DNA of 64,000 bases from Hahella sp. KA22 (GTDB lineage Bacteria; Pseudomonadota; Gammaproteobacteria; Pseudomonadales; Oleiphilaceae), in the NCBI RefSeq assembly GCF_004135205.1, contig NZ_CP035490.1, positions 1-64,000 on the forward strand, given 5' to 3'. Positions within the stretch are counted from its first letter, which is position 1; every line of letters begins with the position of its first letter. Made by a program: the position numbers and the translations under genes. Below the pieces are notes generated by a model. The model was given only the letters and a program-made list of their open reading frames with translations. It had not been told where the DNA came from and searched no databases. Positions 54,621 to 63,858 of the stretch are shown here, one piece after another.

Positions 54621-55640
54621 TCAGAATCCCTCCAACACAATCTTGCCAATGGCGGCGTCGCTCTCAATCAGGCTGTGGGCGCGCTTCAGATTCTCCGCGT
54701 TGATCTTGCCCAGATTCTGCTTCAGCGTCGTGCGCACGGCGCCCTCCTCCACCAGCTCCGCCACACGGTTCAGCAGACGATGCTGCTCAATCATATCCGC
54801 GGTTTCATAGAGCGAGCGGGTAAACATCATTTCCCAATGCAAAGACAGGCTCTTGCGTTTCAGAGGCATGATATCGATCGGCGTGGAAGGATCGTCGATC
54901 ATAGCCAGACGACCCTGCGGCGCCAGCGCCTCTACAATGCTGCTGTAATGCTTTTCTGTATGAGTCAGGCTCGCCACATGAGTCACGCTATCTATGCCGA
55001 TGCGCTGTAACTCGTCATGCAAAGGAAGACGATGGTCGATGACATGATGGGCGCCCATGGCTAAAGCCCAATCGCGGGTTTCCTGACGCGACGCGGTGCC
55101 GATGATGACCGCGTCAGTCAGTTTGCGGGCCAACTGCAGCATGATGGAGCCCACGCCGCCAGCGGCGCCGACTACCAATAACCGGGCAGGACCAGCTGAA
55201 TCGCTCTGCTTGCCTATCTCCAGACGTTCAAACAGCATTTCCCAGGCGGTGATCGCCGTTAAAGGCAACGCTGCCGCTTCCGCAAAGCCAATATTGGACG
55301 GCTTGCGCCCGACGATGCGCTCATCGACAAGGTGCAGCTCGCTGTTTGTGCCGGGACGGGCGATAGAGCCCGCGTAATAGACTTCGTCGCCGGGCTTGAA
55401 CAGGCTGACCTGATCTCCCACGGCTTTCACCACACCGGAAGCGTCCCAACCGATCACCTTGTGGGCGTCCCCTTCCGCAGAGGAACTTCTGCGCACTTTG
55501 ACGTCTACCGGGTTAACCGCCACCGCCTTGATCTCCACCAACAGGTCGCGCCCTTGGGGCTGCGGATCAGGCAGGGTGATGTCCAATAGTGATTCGGGAT
55601 GATCGATAGGCTGCGCTTGCAGATAACCAATAGCTTTCAT
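54621..55640 (-). CDS. Zinc-type alcohol dehydrogenase/quinone oxidoreductase family protein
   Basis: 339 residues, MDR superfamily, NADPH-dependent. The start is the ATG complementary to 55638-55640, with AAAGGAG upstream; the open frame extends 132 bases further but runs over the divergent promoter. Seen are IGWDASGVVKAVGDQVSLFKPGDEVYYAG, the nucleotide-binding LLVVGAAGGVGSIMLQLAR and GADxVIDH-like GAHHVIDHRL. No structural zinc cysteines are evident. It resembles YogA/ZADH-type reductases. It is divergent from a LysR gene that probably controls it. Confidence 0.88.
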   Translation of the reverse strand: MKAIGYLQAQPIDHPESLLDITLPDPQPQGRDLLVEIKAVAVNPVDVKVRRSSSAEGDAHKVIGWDASGVVKAVGDQVSLFKPGDEVYYAGSIARPGTNSELHLVDERIVGRKPSNIGFAEAAALPLTAITAWEMLFERLEIGKQSDSAGPARLLVVGAAGGVGSIMLQLARKLTDAVIIGTASRQETRDWALAMGAHHVIDHRLPLHDELQRIGIDSVTHVASLTHTEKHYSSIVEALAPQGRLAMIDDPSTPIDIMPLKRKSLSLHWEMMFTRSLYETADMIEQHRLLNRVAELVEEGAVRTTLKQNLGKINAENLKRAHSLIESDAAIGKIVLEGF

Positions 55641-55738
55641 GTTCGTGCTCCTTTGAAGGTGAATTCGGGGCCGTAATGCGGCGATGGGGCATTCTCTCTC
55701 ATTGACTGTTAACGAAAAACAGCCTATTAGTTGTTTCT

Positions 55739-55759
55739 TTTTCAAATATTTTTTGAAAA
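55739..55759. promoter_or_regulatory. Inverted repeat at the LysR gene start
   Basis: TTTTCAAA (55739-55746) and TTTGAAAA (55752-55759) form a palindrome with a 5-base spacer, ending on the LysR ATG. It is a candidate LysR operator in the divergent ADH-LysR region. Confidence 0.45.
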
Positions 55760-56664
55760 TGTCCTCTATCAACGACCTTACCGTTTTTCACCAGACCGCT
55801 CTGCACGGCAGCCTCACCGCCGCCGCCCGGGAGCTGGATATGACCCCCGCCGCCGCCAGCGCCGCCATCAAGCGCCTGGAGCAGAGCCTGGACGTCTCAC
55901 TGTTTGTACGCTCCACCCGCAGTCTGCGTCTCACCAGCGAGGGGGAAAGCTTTCTGCAACACTGCCGGACAGCATTGAACGCCCTCGATACCGGACGGCG
56001 GGAGCTGCTGGCGAAGAAAGGCGAAATTAGCGGAACCCTGCGCATATCCGCGTCCTCTGATTTCGGTCGCAATCTGTTGATGCCATGGCTGGACGAGTTT
56101 CAGGCGCAATACCCCAATCTCGTGCTGCGCCTGGAGCTGACGGACCGGGTGGCGGACATCAATCGGGAGAATGTGGATATCGCCCTGCGTTATGGCGCGC
56201 CACCGGACTCCAACCATGTCGCTTTCAATATCGTAAACACCCGGCGCATCATCTGCGGTTCGCCGGCGTACTTCGAACGCTATGGCGAACCGTTGACGCC
56301 GCAAGACCTGCGCAACCATAACTGCCTGCTGTACCTGGTGGATGAGCGCGCTTATGACCAGTGGGGATTTCACGACGGCGACCAGCGTATCAGCGTCAAC
56401 GTCAGTGGCGACCGCATCAGCAATGACGCCGAAGCGGTCCACCGCTGGGCCGTCGCCGGCGTCGGACTGGCCAATAAGTCCATGCTAGACATGAGCGACG
56501 ACCTGCTCCACGGCCGCGTGCGCGCCACCCTGAGCCAATACGCCTGCGCGGAAATCAGCATGTATCTGGTCTGTCCCGGCAAGAAGCAGGTGTCGCCCGC
56601 AGCGCTACTGTTGCGGGACTTTTTACGGGAGAAGTGTTCTGCGGCGTTGGCGGCAGTGGAATAG
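55759..56664 (+). CDS. LysR-family transcriptional regulator
   Basis: 301 residues. The N-terminal helix-turn-helix INDLTVFHQTALHGSLTAAARELDMTPAAASAAIKRLEQSLDVSLFVRSTRSLRLTSEGE is typical, and the substrate-binding domain begins near residue 88 (GTLRISASSDFGRNLLMPWLDEF). The ATG at 55759 begins the domain; the upstream in-frame ATG is not supported. It likely activates or represses the divergent dehydrogenase gene, as is usual for such pairs. Confidence 0.92.
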   Translation: MSSINDLTVFHQTALHGSLTAAARELDMTPAAASAAIKRLEQSLDVSLFVRSTRSLRLTSEGESFLQHCRTALNALDTGRRELLAKKGEISGTLRISASSDFGRNLLMPWLDEFQAQYPNLVLRLELTDRVADINRENVDIALRYGAPPDSNHVAFNIVNTRRIICGSPAYFERYGEPLTPQDLRNHNCLLYLVDERAYDQWGFHDGDQRISVNVSGDRISNDAEAVHRWAVAGVGLANKSMLDMSDDLLHGRVRATLSQYACAEISMYLVCPGKKQVSPAALLLRDFLREKCSAALAAVE

Positions 56665-56736
56665 GCATGTTGTTCACTTCTGATTCGGTTTACGCTCTGG
56701 GAAGCCCTTCGACAAGCTCAGGGCGAACGGAGTGAC

Positions 56737-56882
56737 TATTAATCCGGCAGACAAATAGCTTCCTTCTATTTGTCTGCAACGACAGGGCCTGCACATGTCA
56801 GGCCCTGTCTCCCGCGTCTTGTCGCCGCGCAGGCGCGTCCATGCGCCTGGTGATTAACATGCCAATATCATTGCCATGTTAA
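56737..56882 (-). repeat. Five-hairpin dispersed repeat, copy 3
   Basis: 146 bp, inverted with respect to copies 1 and 2. All five stems are kept. The third hairpin region differs (GACAAGACGCG for GTTAAGCCGCG) and a T-to-C change lies before the second. It is intergenic between the LysR gene and the surface-antigen gene. A CCCTTCGACAAGCTCAGGG motif, a common dispersed sequence in Gram-negatives, lies just to its left at about 56705-56723. Confidence 0.93.
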
Positions 56883-56898
56883 TATATGACTCAAACAC

Positions 56899-56974
56899 AC
56901 GTACAGTATTCAGAGATGCGCTCAGTATTCAAAGATACGCACAACTTCCAAAAGCACGCTCAGTCATCAGACCG
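56899..56974. repeat. Degenerate 19 bp tandem repeat, four units
   Basis: Units begin ACGTACAGTATTC, GCGCTCAGTATTC, ACGCACAACTTCC and ACGCTCAGTCATC at 19 bp steps. The first two agree at 15 or more positions; the last two are more diverged. It lies between repeat copy 3 and the surface-antigen gene. Confidence 0.55.
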
Positions 56975-57064
56975 TAAAGTTGAGGCTCCATCTTGCGCCA
57001 TAAACCGCTAAGCTTATAAATAAAAACCGCTTATCAATCAGGACTTCCTCTCGATGGATACGCA

Positions 57065-58794
57065 ATGAGCCCAATCTCCCTTCGCCGACCATTCCGCTGG
57101 CTTGTCGCCCTGGCGTCGGGTTGCTGCGCCGAACTCACCTGGGCCGAGCAGGAAGCGGCGCTGGGTTGTCAGTATGCGGAAATCCAGCCTGGCGAGGTGG
57201 ACTTCGATAACCCTCGCGAGCAACTGCGGCAGGAGCTGGGCCTCGCGATCCCGGAGAATGCGCAGATTGGCGAAGTCTATGTCTTCAACCGGGAGATTTT
57301 CGACGCCACTGATCCAGAAGAAGATCACTGGATTTACCGCACCGCCAACGCCCTGCATATCCGCACCCGCGAAGAAGCCGCCCGTTATCAGCTTCTGTTC
57401 AAAAGCGGCGATTCCTACGACCCGCATATCCTGCAGCAAAGCGAGCGCGCTCTGCGCGATAAATCCTACCTGTACAACGCCTGGGTGCGGCCCTTCCGCG
57501 TGTGTGGACGGGTCGTGGATGTCGCCGTGGTCACCCGGGACTTATGGACGTTACTGCCTGCGCTGGGTTTCAGTCGCAGCGGCGGCGAGAACACCACCAT
57601 ACTGGGCCTGACCGACGAGAACTTTCTGGGGTATGGCAAGCGTCTGGCGTTCAGCCACAAGAAAGATGAATCCCGCACCGGTTTTACCGTCGATTATCAG
57701 GACCCCAACCTGCTGGGCTCACGCTGGACGTCCCAGTTAACGCTTTCGGAAAACAGCGACGGATACCGCCGCGCCGCCCAGTTCGTGCGTCCCTTCTATA
57801 AGGTCGGGGCCAACTGGTCCGGCGGCGTCGCCTACAATCGCGAACAACTGACGCAAAAGCTCTATTACCGGGGCGATAGCGTCAGCGAGTTCAAGCAGCG
57901 TCTGGAGAGTTACGGCCTGTTCAGCGGTCACTCCATTGGCGGCGGCGCTTTCAACGACCATCGCCTGCTTTACGGCTATGAGTACGCCCATTACGACTTC
58001 TCCGAAGAAGCGGGAGAAACGCCCCCCGATCCCTTTCCCGAGGACCGCATCCTCAGCTACCCTGGATCGGTTACCAATACAGTGAGGACCTTTATTTCCA
58101 GACCTACAATTTCAATCAGATCCAACAGATCGAGGACATTCCTACCGGCCTGCAGTTATTTGCGCGACTGGGCTGGTCGTCGGAATCGTTCGGCGCCAGC
58201 GAGGATCAGTGGGTGCTGAAAAGCGGGATCAGTCGCGCGCTGCTGGCGGAACGCCTGCAATTCGCGGATATCCAGTTCGACCAGAGCGCTTACTGGAGCC
58301 CTTCGGGAGACCGGATGGAAAATATGCTCCTGGGCCTGCAGACCCGTTATCTGCGCACTGAATCCAAACGTAAGAACAGCTGGTACGCAGCGCTGAACCT
58401 GGCTTACAGCAAAGGCCTGACTTCGGATTTGCAATTGACCTTAGGGGGTGACAACGGTCTGCGCGGTTATCCTTTGCGTTATCAGACGGGGGATCGCAGC
58501 TTTCTGCTCACCCTGGAGCGGCGTTACTACTCCAACTGGCATCCGTTCGAACTGTTTCGCCTCGGCGGCGCGGTCTTCGTGGATATGGGGCGGGCATGGT
58601 TTCCTGGTGAGGATAACGGTCCCAACAACGGCGTCCTGCACGATGTCGGGATCGGTCTGCGCCTGACCTCCAGCCGTATCCAGGTCACGCGCGTCCTGCA
58701 CCTGGATATCGCGGTCCCGTTGGACCGGGACGAAGGCGGCGGAGAGGAAATCGACGGCGTCCAATTCCTCGTCCGCGGCCGGCAGACGTTCTAG
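57065..58794 (+). pseudogene. Outer-membrane surface antigen (BamA/TamA-like barrel) gene with a frameshift
   Basis: The first frame (57065-58219) encodes a signal peptide, a POTRA-like N-terminal part (VYVFNREIFDATDP, LQQSERALRDKSYLYNAWV, VVDVAVVTRDLWTLLP) and the first barrel strands (TILGLTDENFLGYGKRLAFSHKKD). Near 58060-58063 the barrel sequence continues in another frame, reading WIGYQYSEDLYFQTYNFNQI and on to LRGYPLRYQTGDRSFLL and a terminal RQTF, a normal outer-membrane C-terminus. Loss of one base explains this. It is either a broken gene or a sequencing error; the rest of the reading is intact. Confidence 0.8.
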
Positions 58795-58800
58795 CGCGGC

Positions 58801-60771
58801 TTAACTGCCGATAACGCCGCCGTCGTCTTTGGTGATGATGACCGTGGAGGCGCGAGGGCGTGCGGAGCCGCCGTCCGGCCAGTTGCTGGTGTAGCTGCCG
58901 TCGCCGTTTTTGCTGCCCGGATGCTGGACATTGACGAACATGGTTTTCAGGTCCGGCGTCGAGGTCACACCGGTCACTTCGCAGTCCACCACGCCGGTGA
59001 AAAAGCGACGAATCTCACGGGTGGACGGATCAGCGGCGAGCATCTGATCGTTGCCGAACTCTTCCGTGCCGCCGGTGTCAGTCTGAATCCACAACACGCC
59101 GCGTTTATCGAACCACAGGCCGTCCGGGCTGTTGAACTTGTTGCTGTCGTCCAGCGTCACCAGCGCCGCGCTCTCACCCGGCGTCGCCGTGCCGGCGGGA
59201 CCGCCCAGCACAAAGATATCCCACTGGAATGCAGTGACAGAATCACTGTTCTCGCGCCAGCGAATGATATGGCCGTATTGATTGTTGGGGCGTGGGTTCG
59301 CCGCATCCACCTGGTCTTCTTTACGCTTGCTGTTGTTGGTAAGCGTAAAGTAAGCCTCGCCAGTCGTCGGATGCACCGCGCCCCATTCAGGACGATCCAT
59401 GGGTGTGGCGCCGACGAAATCCGCCGCGGTGCGGGCGTTGATCAGAATATCCGCCTGGTCCGCGAAACCGTTGGCCACAGTCAGTCCGTTGACGCCATGT
59501 GACAACTCCAGCCACTCGCCGCTGCCGTCATCGTTAAACTTGGCCACGTACAGCTTGCCGTCGTCCAACAGCGCGCCGCTGGCGGTGTCTGCGTAGTAGG
59601 CTTGATTGGACACGTACTTATAGATGTATTCAAAACGGGAGTCGTCGCCGGAATAGCAAACGATGGGTTTGCCCTCTTCCACCAGACCGAAAATGATGCC
59701 TTCATGGCCGAAACGGCCCAGAGCGGTGCGCTTTTGTGGGGTGGAAGTCGGTTCGAATGGATCGATTTCCACAATCCAGCCGTAGGTGTTGGGCTCATTG
59801 CGATAGTCGTCCGCTGCGCTGGCGCCTTTGCTGGTGGCGTCGAAACGCTCGTATACATCCACGCCAGCAACCGTGTCCCAGCCATAACGGGAGCGGCTTC
59901 CCACACCGTAACGGGAGAGATTGCGCGGCTTGGGATCGTCATTGCTTTTGAAGTAACCCGCCCAGTTCTCTTCACAGGCCAGATAGGTGCCCCAGGGCGT
60001 ATACCCCATGGAACAGTTGTTCAGCGTGCCCCGCGCCAGGGTTCCATCATTGCTGTGCTTGGTCACGGCATAATCAGTTCCACGCACCGGTCCGCGCAGC
60101 GCCATGTCGGTAGCGCCGGTCACCCGGCGGTTGTACTGGCTGCCATGGACAATATCCCAAACGCCGGCGGTTTTCTTGATATGAATAACGCTGACGCCAT
60201 GGGCCGCCACTTCTTTGTGTACTTCCGCTTCAGGTCGGACGCCGCCCACTTCGGTGGGGCCGTCTGGATGCAGAAAGTCCGGCTCAATGTATTCGTGGTT
60301 CATCACCAGCAGGCCTTCTTCCGAGCTGGAGCCGCCTTCTTTGAAATCAATCGGGAAGTAGTGCATGCCGTCATGGTTCATGCCTACCTGTTGCTCCTGA
60401 TCGGCGCCGGTGTTGGTTCCATCGCCCAGATACTCAGGCAGCGCGCCGGTCAGCGGCGTCCCCCAGGGAACGAACGGCTTGGCGGTGTAGCCAGCCGCCA
60501 CTTTCACCTCGTTGGCGACGCTGGTGGCGATGGCGGTGAAGCCCAGTAGCGGACCCTGGTTGTCATCAGGGTCGCCGCCATCGTTGTCGTTGCTGCAACC
60601 GATCAGCGACATGCCCAGCATGCCCGCCAACGCGGCGCTGACGCCGCCCTTGATGACGGTGCGGCGGGCGATGCGGGTTTCAAGCACGGAAGCGAAAGGG
60701 CGGTTTCCGGAAAAGTTGGTGACAGGATCAATTCCGGAGTTGTCGAATTCGAATTTTTTTATGTCGGACAT
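58801..60771 (-). CDS. PhoX-family phosphatase-like protein, Tat-exported
   Basis: 656 residues. A twin-arginine signal (ARRTVIKGG at 35-43, then a hydrophobic stretch and the lipobox-like LIGCS) is typical of PhoX/DUF839 proteins exported folded. The body has family blocks: LVMNHEYIEPDF, TPWGTYLACEENWAGYF, GRFGHEGIIFGLVEEGKPIVCYSGDDSRFEYIYK, RPEWGAVHPTTGEAYFTLTNN and NSPDGLWFDKRGVLWIQTD. PhoX enzymes bind iron and calcium and release phosphate in the periplasm. It is convergent with the surface-antigen gene with a 6-base gap. The start has AGAGG upstream. Confidence 0.88.
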   Translation of the reverse strand: MSDIKKFEFDNSGIDPVTNFSGNRPFASVLETRIARRTVIKGGVSAALAGMLGMSLIGCSNDNDGGDPDDNQGPLLGFTAIATSVANEVKVAAGYTAKPFVPWGTPLTGALPEYLGDGTNTGADQEQQVGMNHDGMHYFPIDFKEGGSSSEEGLLVMNHEYIEPDFLHPDGPTEVGGVRPEAEVHKEVAAHGVSVIHIKKTAGVWDIVHGSQYNRRVTGATDMALRGPVRGTDYAVTKHSNDGTLARGTLNNCSMGYTPWGTYLACEENWAGYFKSNDDPKPRNLSRYGVGSRSRYGWDTVAGVDVYERFDATSKGASAADDYRNEPNTYGWIVEIDPFEPTSTPQKRTALGRFGHEGIIFGLVEEGKPIVCYSGDDSRFEYIYKYVSNQAYYADTASGALLDDGKLYVAKFNDDGSGEWLELSHGVNGLTVANGFADQADILINARTAADFVGATPMDRPEWGAVHPTTGEAYFTLTNNSKRKEDQVDAANPRPNNQYGHIIRWRENSDSVTAFQWDIFVLGGPAGTATPGESAALVTLDDSNKFNSPDGLWFDKRGVLWIQTDTGGTEEFGNDQMLAADPSTREIRRFFTGVVDCEVTGVTSTPDLKTMFVNVQHPGSKNGDGSYTSNWPDGGSARPRASTVIITKDDGGVIGS

Positions 60772-61047
60772 ACTCAAACCTCTTCTCATCAGAGTTCACG
60801 TCAGAACGCAGTGGGCCAGAAATACCGGAAAGAGGTGACAGCATGGTTACAAACAGATTTCATTATGGAAGAAGCAGTTAAGCGCCCTCCTCGCTCGACA
60901 ATGGGGATACGCCGGTTTTATGGCGGGCGGTTTATGCGTGGGCGACAGAGCGACTTCCACACATACTTACGAATGCCGGCGACATACACAGGCTATCGTT
61001 CTGGTAGTCACTTGCACTAAAACCACAGAGGTTTAATACTTTATTAA
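60772..61047. other. Upstream region of phoX-like gene
   Basis: About 276 bp between phoX and the AbiE operators. It should hold the leftward promoter. I see no Pho box that I would call and no RNA gene; a small open frame at 60811-61020 looks accidental. Confidence 0.35.
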
Positions 61048-61070
61048 TTTACGGCGAATAGCGCCGTAAA
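61048..61070. promoter_or_regulatory. AbiE operator candidate 1 (perfect 23 bp inverted repeat)
   Basis: TTTACGGCG - AATAG - CGCCGTAAA. The same core half-site ACGGCG/CGCCGT with a 5-base spacer recurs at 61123-61145, 75 bp away. Known AbiEi antitoxins autoregulate by binding 23 bp inverted repeats ahead of their operon. Confidence 0.7.
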
Positions 61071-61122
61071 AGTTAGCAAAGGTAAACTCTCCATCGATAT
61101 GCTAGTTTATAAAAAAACAGAA

Positions 61123-61145
61123 TCTACGGCGGTATTCGCCGTGAA
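61123..61145. promoter_or_regulatory. AbiE operator candidate 2 (imperfect 23 bp inverted repeat)
   Basis: TCTACGGCG - GTATT - CGCCGTGAA, matching candidate 1 in the inner six bases of each arm and the spacing. It ends nine bases before the antitoxin ATG. Confidence 0.65.
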
Positions 61146-61153
61146 TTTTTCAA

Positions 61154-62020
61154 ATGATAAACCTAGAGAGAGTTTGGGGCTTGAATAAGAGTGTTACTTT
61201 AGGGGAAAGCGTAACGAAAGGTGCTTATAAGCAGTCACTTAGAACACTTCTGCCTTATGGCATGTTAGCCACCAGAAAATGGCTAGCGGACCAAGGCTTA
61301 AGTACTCATGCGCTGGACAACGCGGTTAAAACCGACACTTTATTGTCGTTGGCTACTGGCGTGTATAGTCAGTATTCTCGCTCTTTGAGCTGGGAAGGTG
61401 TTGTCGCCTCTATGCAGCGCATGGAAAAAGGCAAAGGAGAAAATGTACCGCCTGTTGTAGTCGGTGGGCTGACAGCCTTTTCTTTGTCTGGTATATCACA
61501 ATATCTTTCATTGGGCAGTAAGCTACATATCCACTTATACACGCCTAGCAAGTTGCCGACATGGCTTACACGATTGTCGCTACCTGTAGAGTTTGAAGGA
61601 CACAGTACTAACAAGCTGTGGCCTGAAAGCCTGCTAGCCGATAAAACTTTTATCAAGGAATATGAGTGGGAAGCGGACTTGCCGCCCGTATATTTCTCAT
61701 GCCCAGAGAAAGCCATATTGGAGTTGTTAGTGGACTTGCCAGGCTCGGTGACGTTTGAGCATGCCGATGAACTAATGCAGGGACTAGTAAACTTATCACC
61801 CAGAAAACTCGATATGCTTTTAAAAGCCTGTAAGAGCGTGAAGGCCAAACGGCTGTTTTTCTGGCTGGCGAAACGTCAAGCTTACCCTTGGTTTAGTAAA
61901 CTGGATGTCGAAGATTACGACCTAGGCTCAGGTAAGCGCGTTGTCGCTAAAAGCGGCAAGCTGGATACGGACTATCTAATCACCATACCGTCACATATGG
62001 TAACGGTAAATGCAAGTTAG
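61154..62020 (+). CDS. AbiEi-type antitoxin (type IV toxin-antitoxin)
   Basis: 288 residues. The N-terminal part (YGMLATRKWLADQGLSTHALDNAVKTDTLLSLATGVYS) is the winged-helix DNA-binding domain that begins with a substrate-like start helix. The second half (YFSCPEKAILELLVDLPGSVTFEHADELMQGLVNLSPRKLDMLLKACKSVKAKRLFFWLAKR) is the C-terminal AbiEi domain. It should autorepress through the two inverted repeats upstream and neutralise the AbiEii toxin encoded next. The gene ends eight bases before the toxin gene. Confidence 0.85.
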   Translation: MINLERVWGLNKSVTLGESVTKGAYKQSLRTLLPYGMLATRKWLADQGLSTHALDNAVKTDTLLSLATGVYSQYSRSLSWEGVVASMQRMEKGKGENVPPVVVGGLTAFSLSGISQYLSLGSKLHIHLYTPSKLPTWLTRLSLPVEFEGHSTNKLWPESLLADKTFIKEYEWEADLPPVYFSCPEKAILELLVDLPGSVTFEHADELMQGLVNLSPRKLDMLLKACKSVKAKRLFFWLAKRQAYPWFSKLDVEDYDLGSGKRVVAKSGKLDTDYLITIPSHMVTVNAS

Positions 62021-62028
62021 GTTCAGGG

Positions 62029-62943
62029 ATGGATAAAAACAGCAATTATTACAAGCAAGTGCAGCTATTGATGCAGGTTTTGCCCTTTGTCGCCAAACAA
62101 AAATGTTTTGCGCTCAAAGGTGGTACGGCAATCAACCTCTTTGTAAGAAATCTTCCGCGCTTGTCCGTTGATATTGATCTGGTCTATCTCCCCATGAAGG
62201 GCCGTGATGAGGCTTTACAGGAAATTTGCGGAGCATTAGATGCAATTAGCGCAGATCTCAAAGCAGCGTTTAAAGACATAGAGCTAACAGAAGCCTATAA
62301 ATCAAAACGCGATGCGCTACGTCTGATAGTTGCGCGTAACGGCGTACAGATAAAAGTCGAATTATCACCTGTATTGCGCGGCACAGTTTACGAGCCGCAG
62401 CTATTGGAAGTGTGCTCTGCGGTAGAAGATGAATTTGGCTAAGTCGAAGTACCTGTGGTGGCGCTGGCCGATCTCTACGCAGGAAAAATCTGCGCGGCAT
62501 TAGATCGACAGCATCCAAGAGACTTATTTGATATTAAGTGGCTCTTGGAAAATGAAGGGTTGGCGGATGAGATAAGAAAAGCCTTACTTGTTTATCTATC
62601 GAGTCACAATCGACCAATAGCCGAATTACTCAGCCCGCAGTATAAGGATATATCGGCCATCTACGCAGGTGAATTTGCAAATATGGCCGAGACGAATGTT
62701 CCTCTGGAAGAGCTGTTGGAAGTTAGAGAGCGCTTGGTAGGACTAATTCATCAAGGGCTAACTGAAAGCGAGAAAAACTTTCTACTTTCGTTTAAAAACC
62801 GTAAGCCAGATTGGGAACTACTTAACCTGAAAGGGATAAGTGAACTTCCAGCCATTAAGTGGAAACTGGTTAATCTTGCGAAAATGCCAGATAACAAACT
62901 TAAGCAGGCGCTAGAAAAGCTAAAAGAAGCCCTGGGGATGTGA
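62029..62943 (+). pseudogene. AbiEii-type nucleotidyltransferase toxin gene with an in-frame stop
   Basis: Two open frames in the same phase (62029-62442 and 62446-62943) make one 304-residue protein separated only by TAA at 62440-62442. The first part carries the nucleotidyltransferase core: FALKGGTAINLFVRNLPRLSVDIDLVYLP (G-G-T and D-I-D). The second continues VPVVALADLYAGKICAALDRQHPRDLFDIKWLL, the conserved AbiEii block, and ends in a helical bundle. Either half alone lacks the complete enzyme, so the toxin is probably inactive while the antitoxin is intact. Confidence 0.85.
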
Positions 62944-63081
62944 TTTGTGGAGCCTGGACATCCAAGATGTTGGTTTCCAGCGGCTTGTTCATGATTTCCA
63001 GCCAACCCTGAAGCTCAGGCTCAAATTATCTATTCAAGCCTCAAAGAACAGCATACAGAAGCTGGACTGCTGAGACTGGAA

Positions 63082-63858
63082 TTACTTAAGCGCGTATTTG
63101 TCCCGCAACGCCCGAATCGTCTCTGCAGGCAACGCGGACTTCTGGCCATCAAGATAGACGGCGGCTTTGTCGCGGCGCTCCATCCCGACCAGGGCCTGTA
63201 CTATGCGTTCGGACAGTTCAGGGTCTTTTTGCAGTTGTGGATCGCTTTCCTGCGCGGTCACCCCTGCCTGGACGACGGTGAGGTAATCTTTGGTTTCCAG
63301 CGCGGCCTTGCTCAGCAGCACGTAGCCTTCCAGCGTCAGCTCGATCTTCAGAGAGGTCGTCACGGCTTTCACCGCGTCGTCATAGCGTCCGCTGGCGTAG
63401 TAGGACTGCGCCAGGGTCAGAGGGGCGAGATACCAGTCGGGATAGGCGTTGATGAGCTTGTTCATCAACGATTCCACCGCCTCGTAGGCGCCCTGCTGAA
63501 TGCCCAGCTCAGCAATTTTGAGGTAGGGCCAGCGATTGCCGGGATCGAGTTTTACGCTTTGGTTAAACGCCTGCAGCGCTGCTTCATTTTGTTGCAAGTC
63601 CTGGTAGATTTTTCCCAGCCAGTATTCATAACGCCCATCCGTTCCGCCCAGTTCCGGCTGCAGCGAACGCCAGTAATCCAGCGCCTGTTGCGGCGACTTG
63701 ATTTCACTCAGCTTCTCCACATAGGCCAGTACTTTTTGCTGATCAATGTCTTTCTCGACGCCAAAGGTCGCCGCTACCCACAGCAGCGCAAACAAAACCG
63801 CTATTCCGCGCAGACGACGGAGAGTGCCGACGCGGCTCAATGTCATTCTTTTCTTCAT
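63082..63858 (-). CDS. TPR-repeat protein with N-terminal membrane anchor
   Basis: 258 residues. After a short basic N-terminus, LRGIAVLFALLWVAATFGV is a membrane segment or signal anchor. The rest is helical and contains tetratricopeptide-type repeats, e.g. YEYWLGKIYQDLQQNEAALQAFNQSVKLDPGNRWPYLKIAELGIQQG and LTLAQSYYASGRYDDAVKAVTTSLKIE. It probably scaffolds an envelope or regulatory assembly; partner unknown. Its start follows GGAGTAGTGC. The right-hand 142 bases of the window hold no visible gene. Confidence 0.8.
   Translation of the reverse strand: MKKRMTLSRVGTLRRLRGIAVLFALLWVAATFGVEKDIDQQKVLAYVEKLSEIKSPQQALDYWRSLQPELGGTDGRYEYWLGKIYQDLQQNEAALQAFNQSVKLDPGNRWPYLKIAELGIQQGAYEAVESLMNKLINAYPDWYLAPLTLAQSYYASGRYDDAVKAVTTSLKIELTLEGYVLLSKAALETKDYLTVVQAGVTAQESDPQLQKDPELSERIVQALVGMERRDKAAVYLDGQKSALPAETIRALRDKYALK

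Noticed and set aside
56700-56735. CCCTTCGACAAGCTCAGGGCG near repeat copy 3 as part of that element
   Set aside because: It is absent next to copies 1 and 2 and resembles a separate, widely scattered short sequence.
60811-61020. A small open frame (69 codons) between phoX and the AbiE operon
   Set aside because: It overlaps the phoX upstream region, is basic and low in hydrophobic pattern, and has no good ribosome site or family match.
62440-62442. Programmed read-through or recoding at the TAA in the AbiEii toxin frame
   Set aside because: No recoding signal is visible, and TAA is the least read-through-prone stop codon; a nonsense mutation is simpler.
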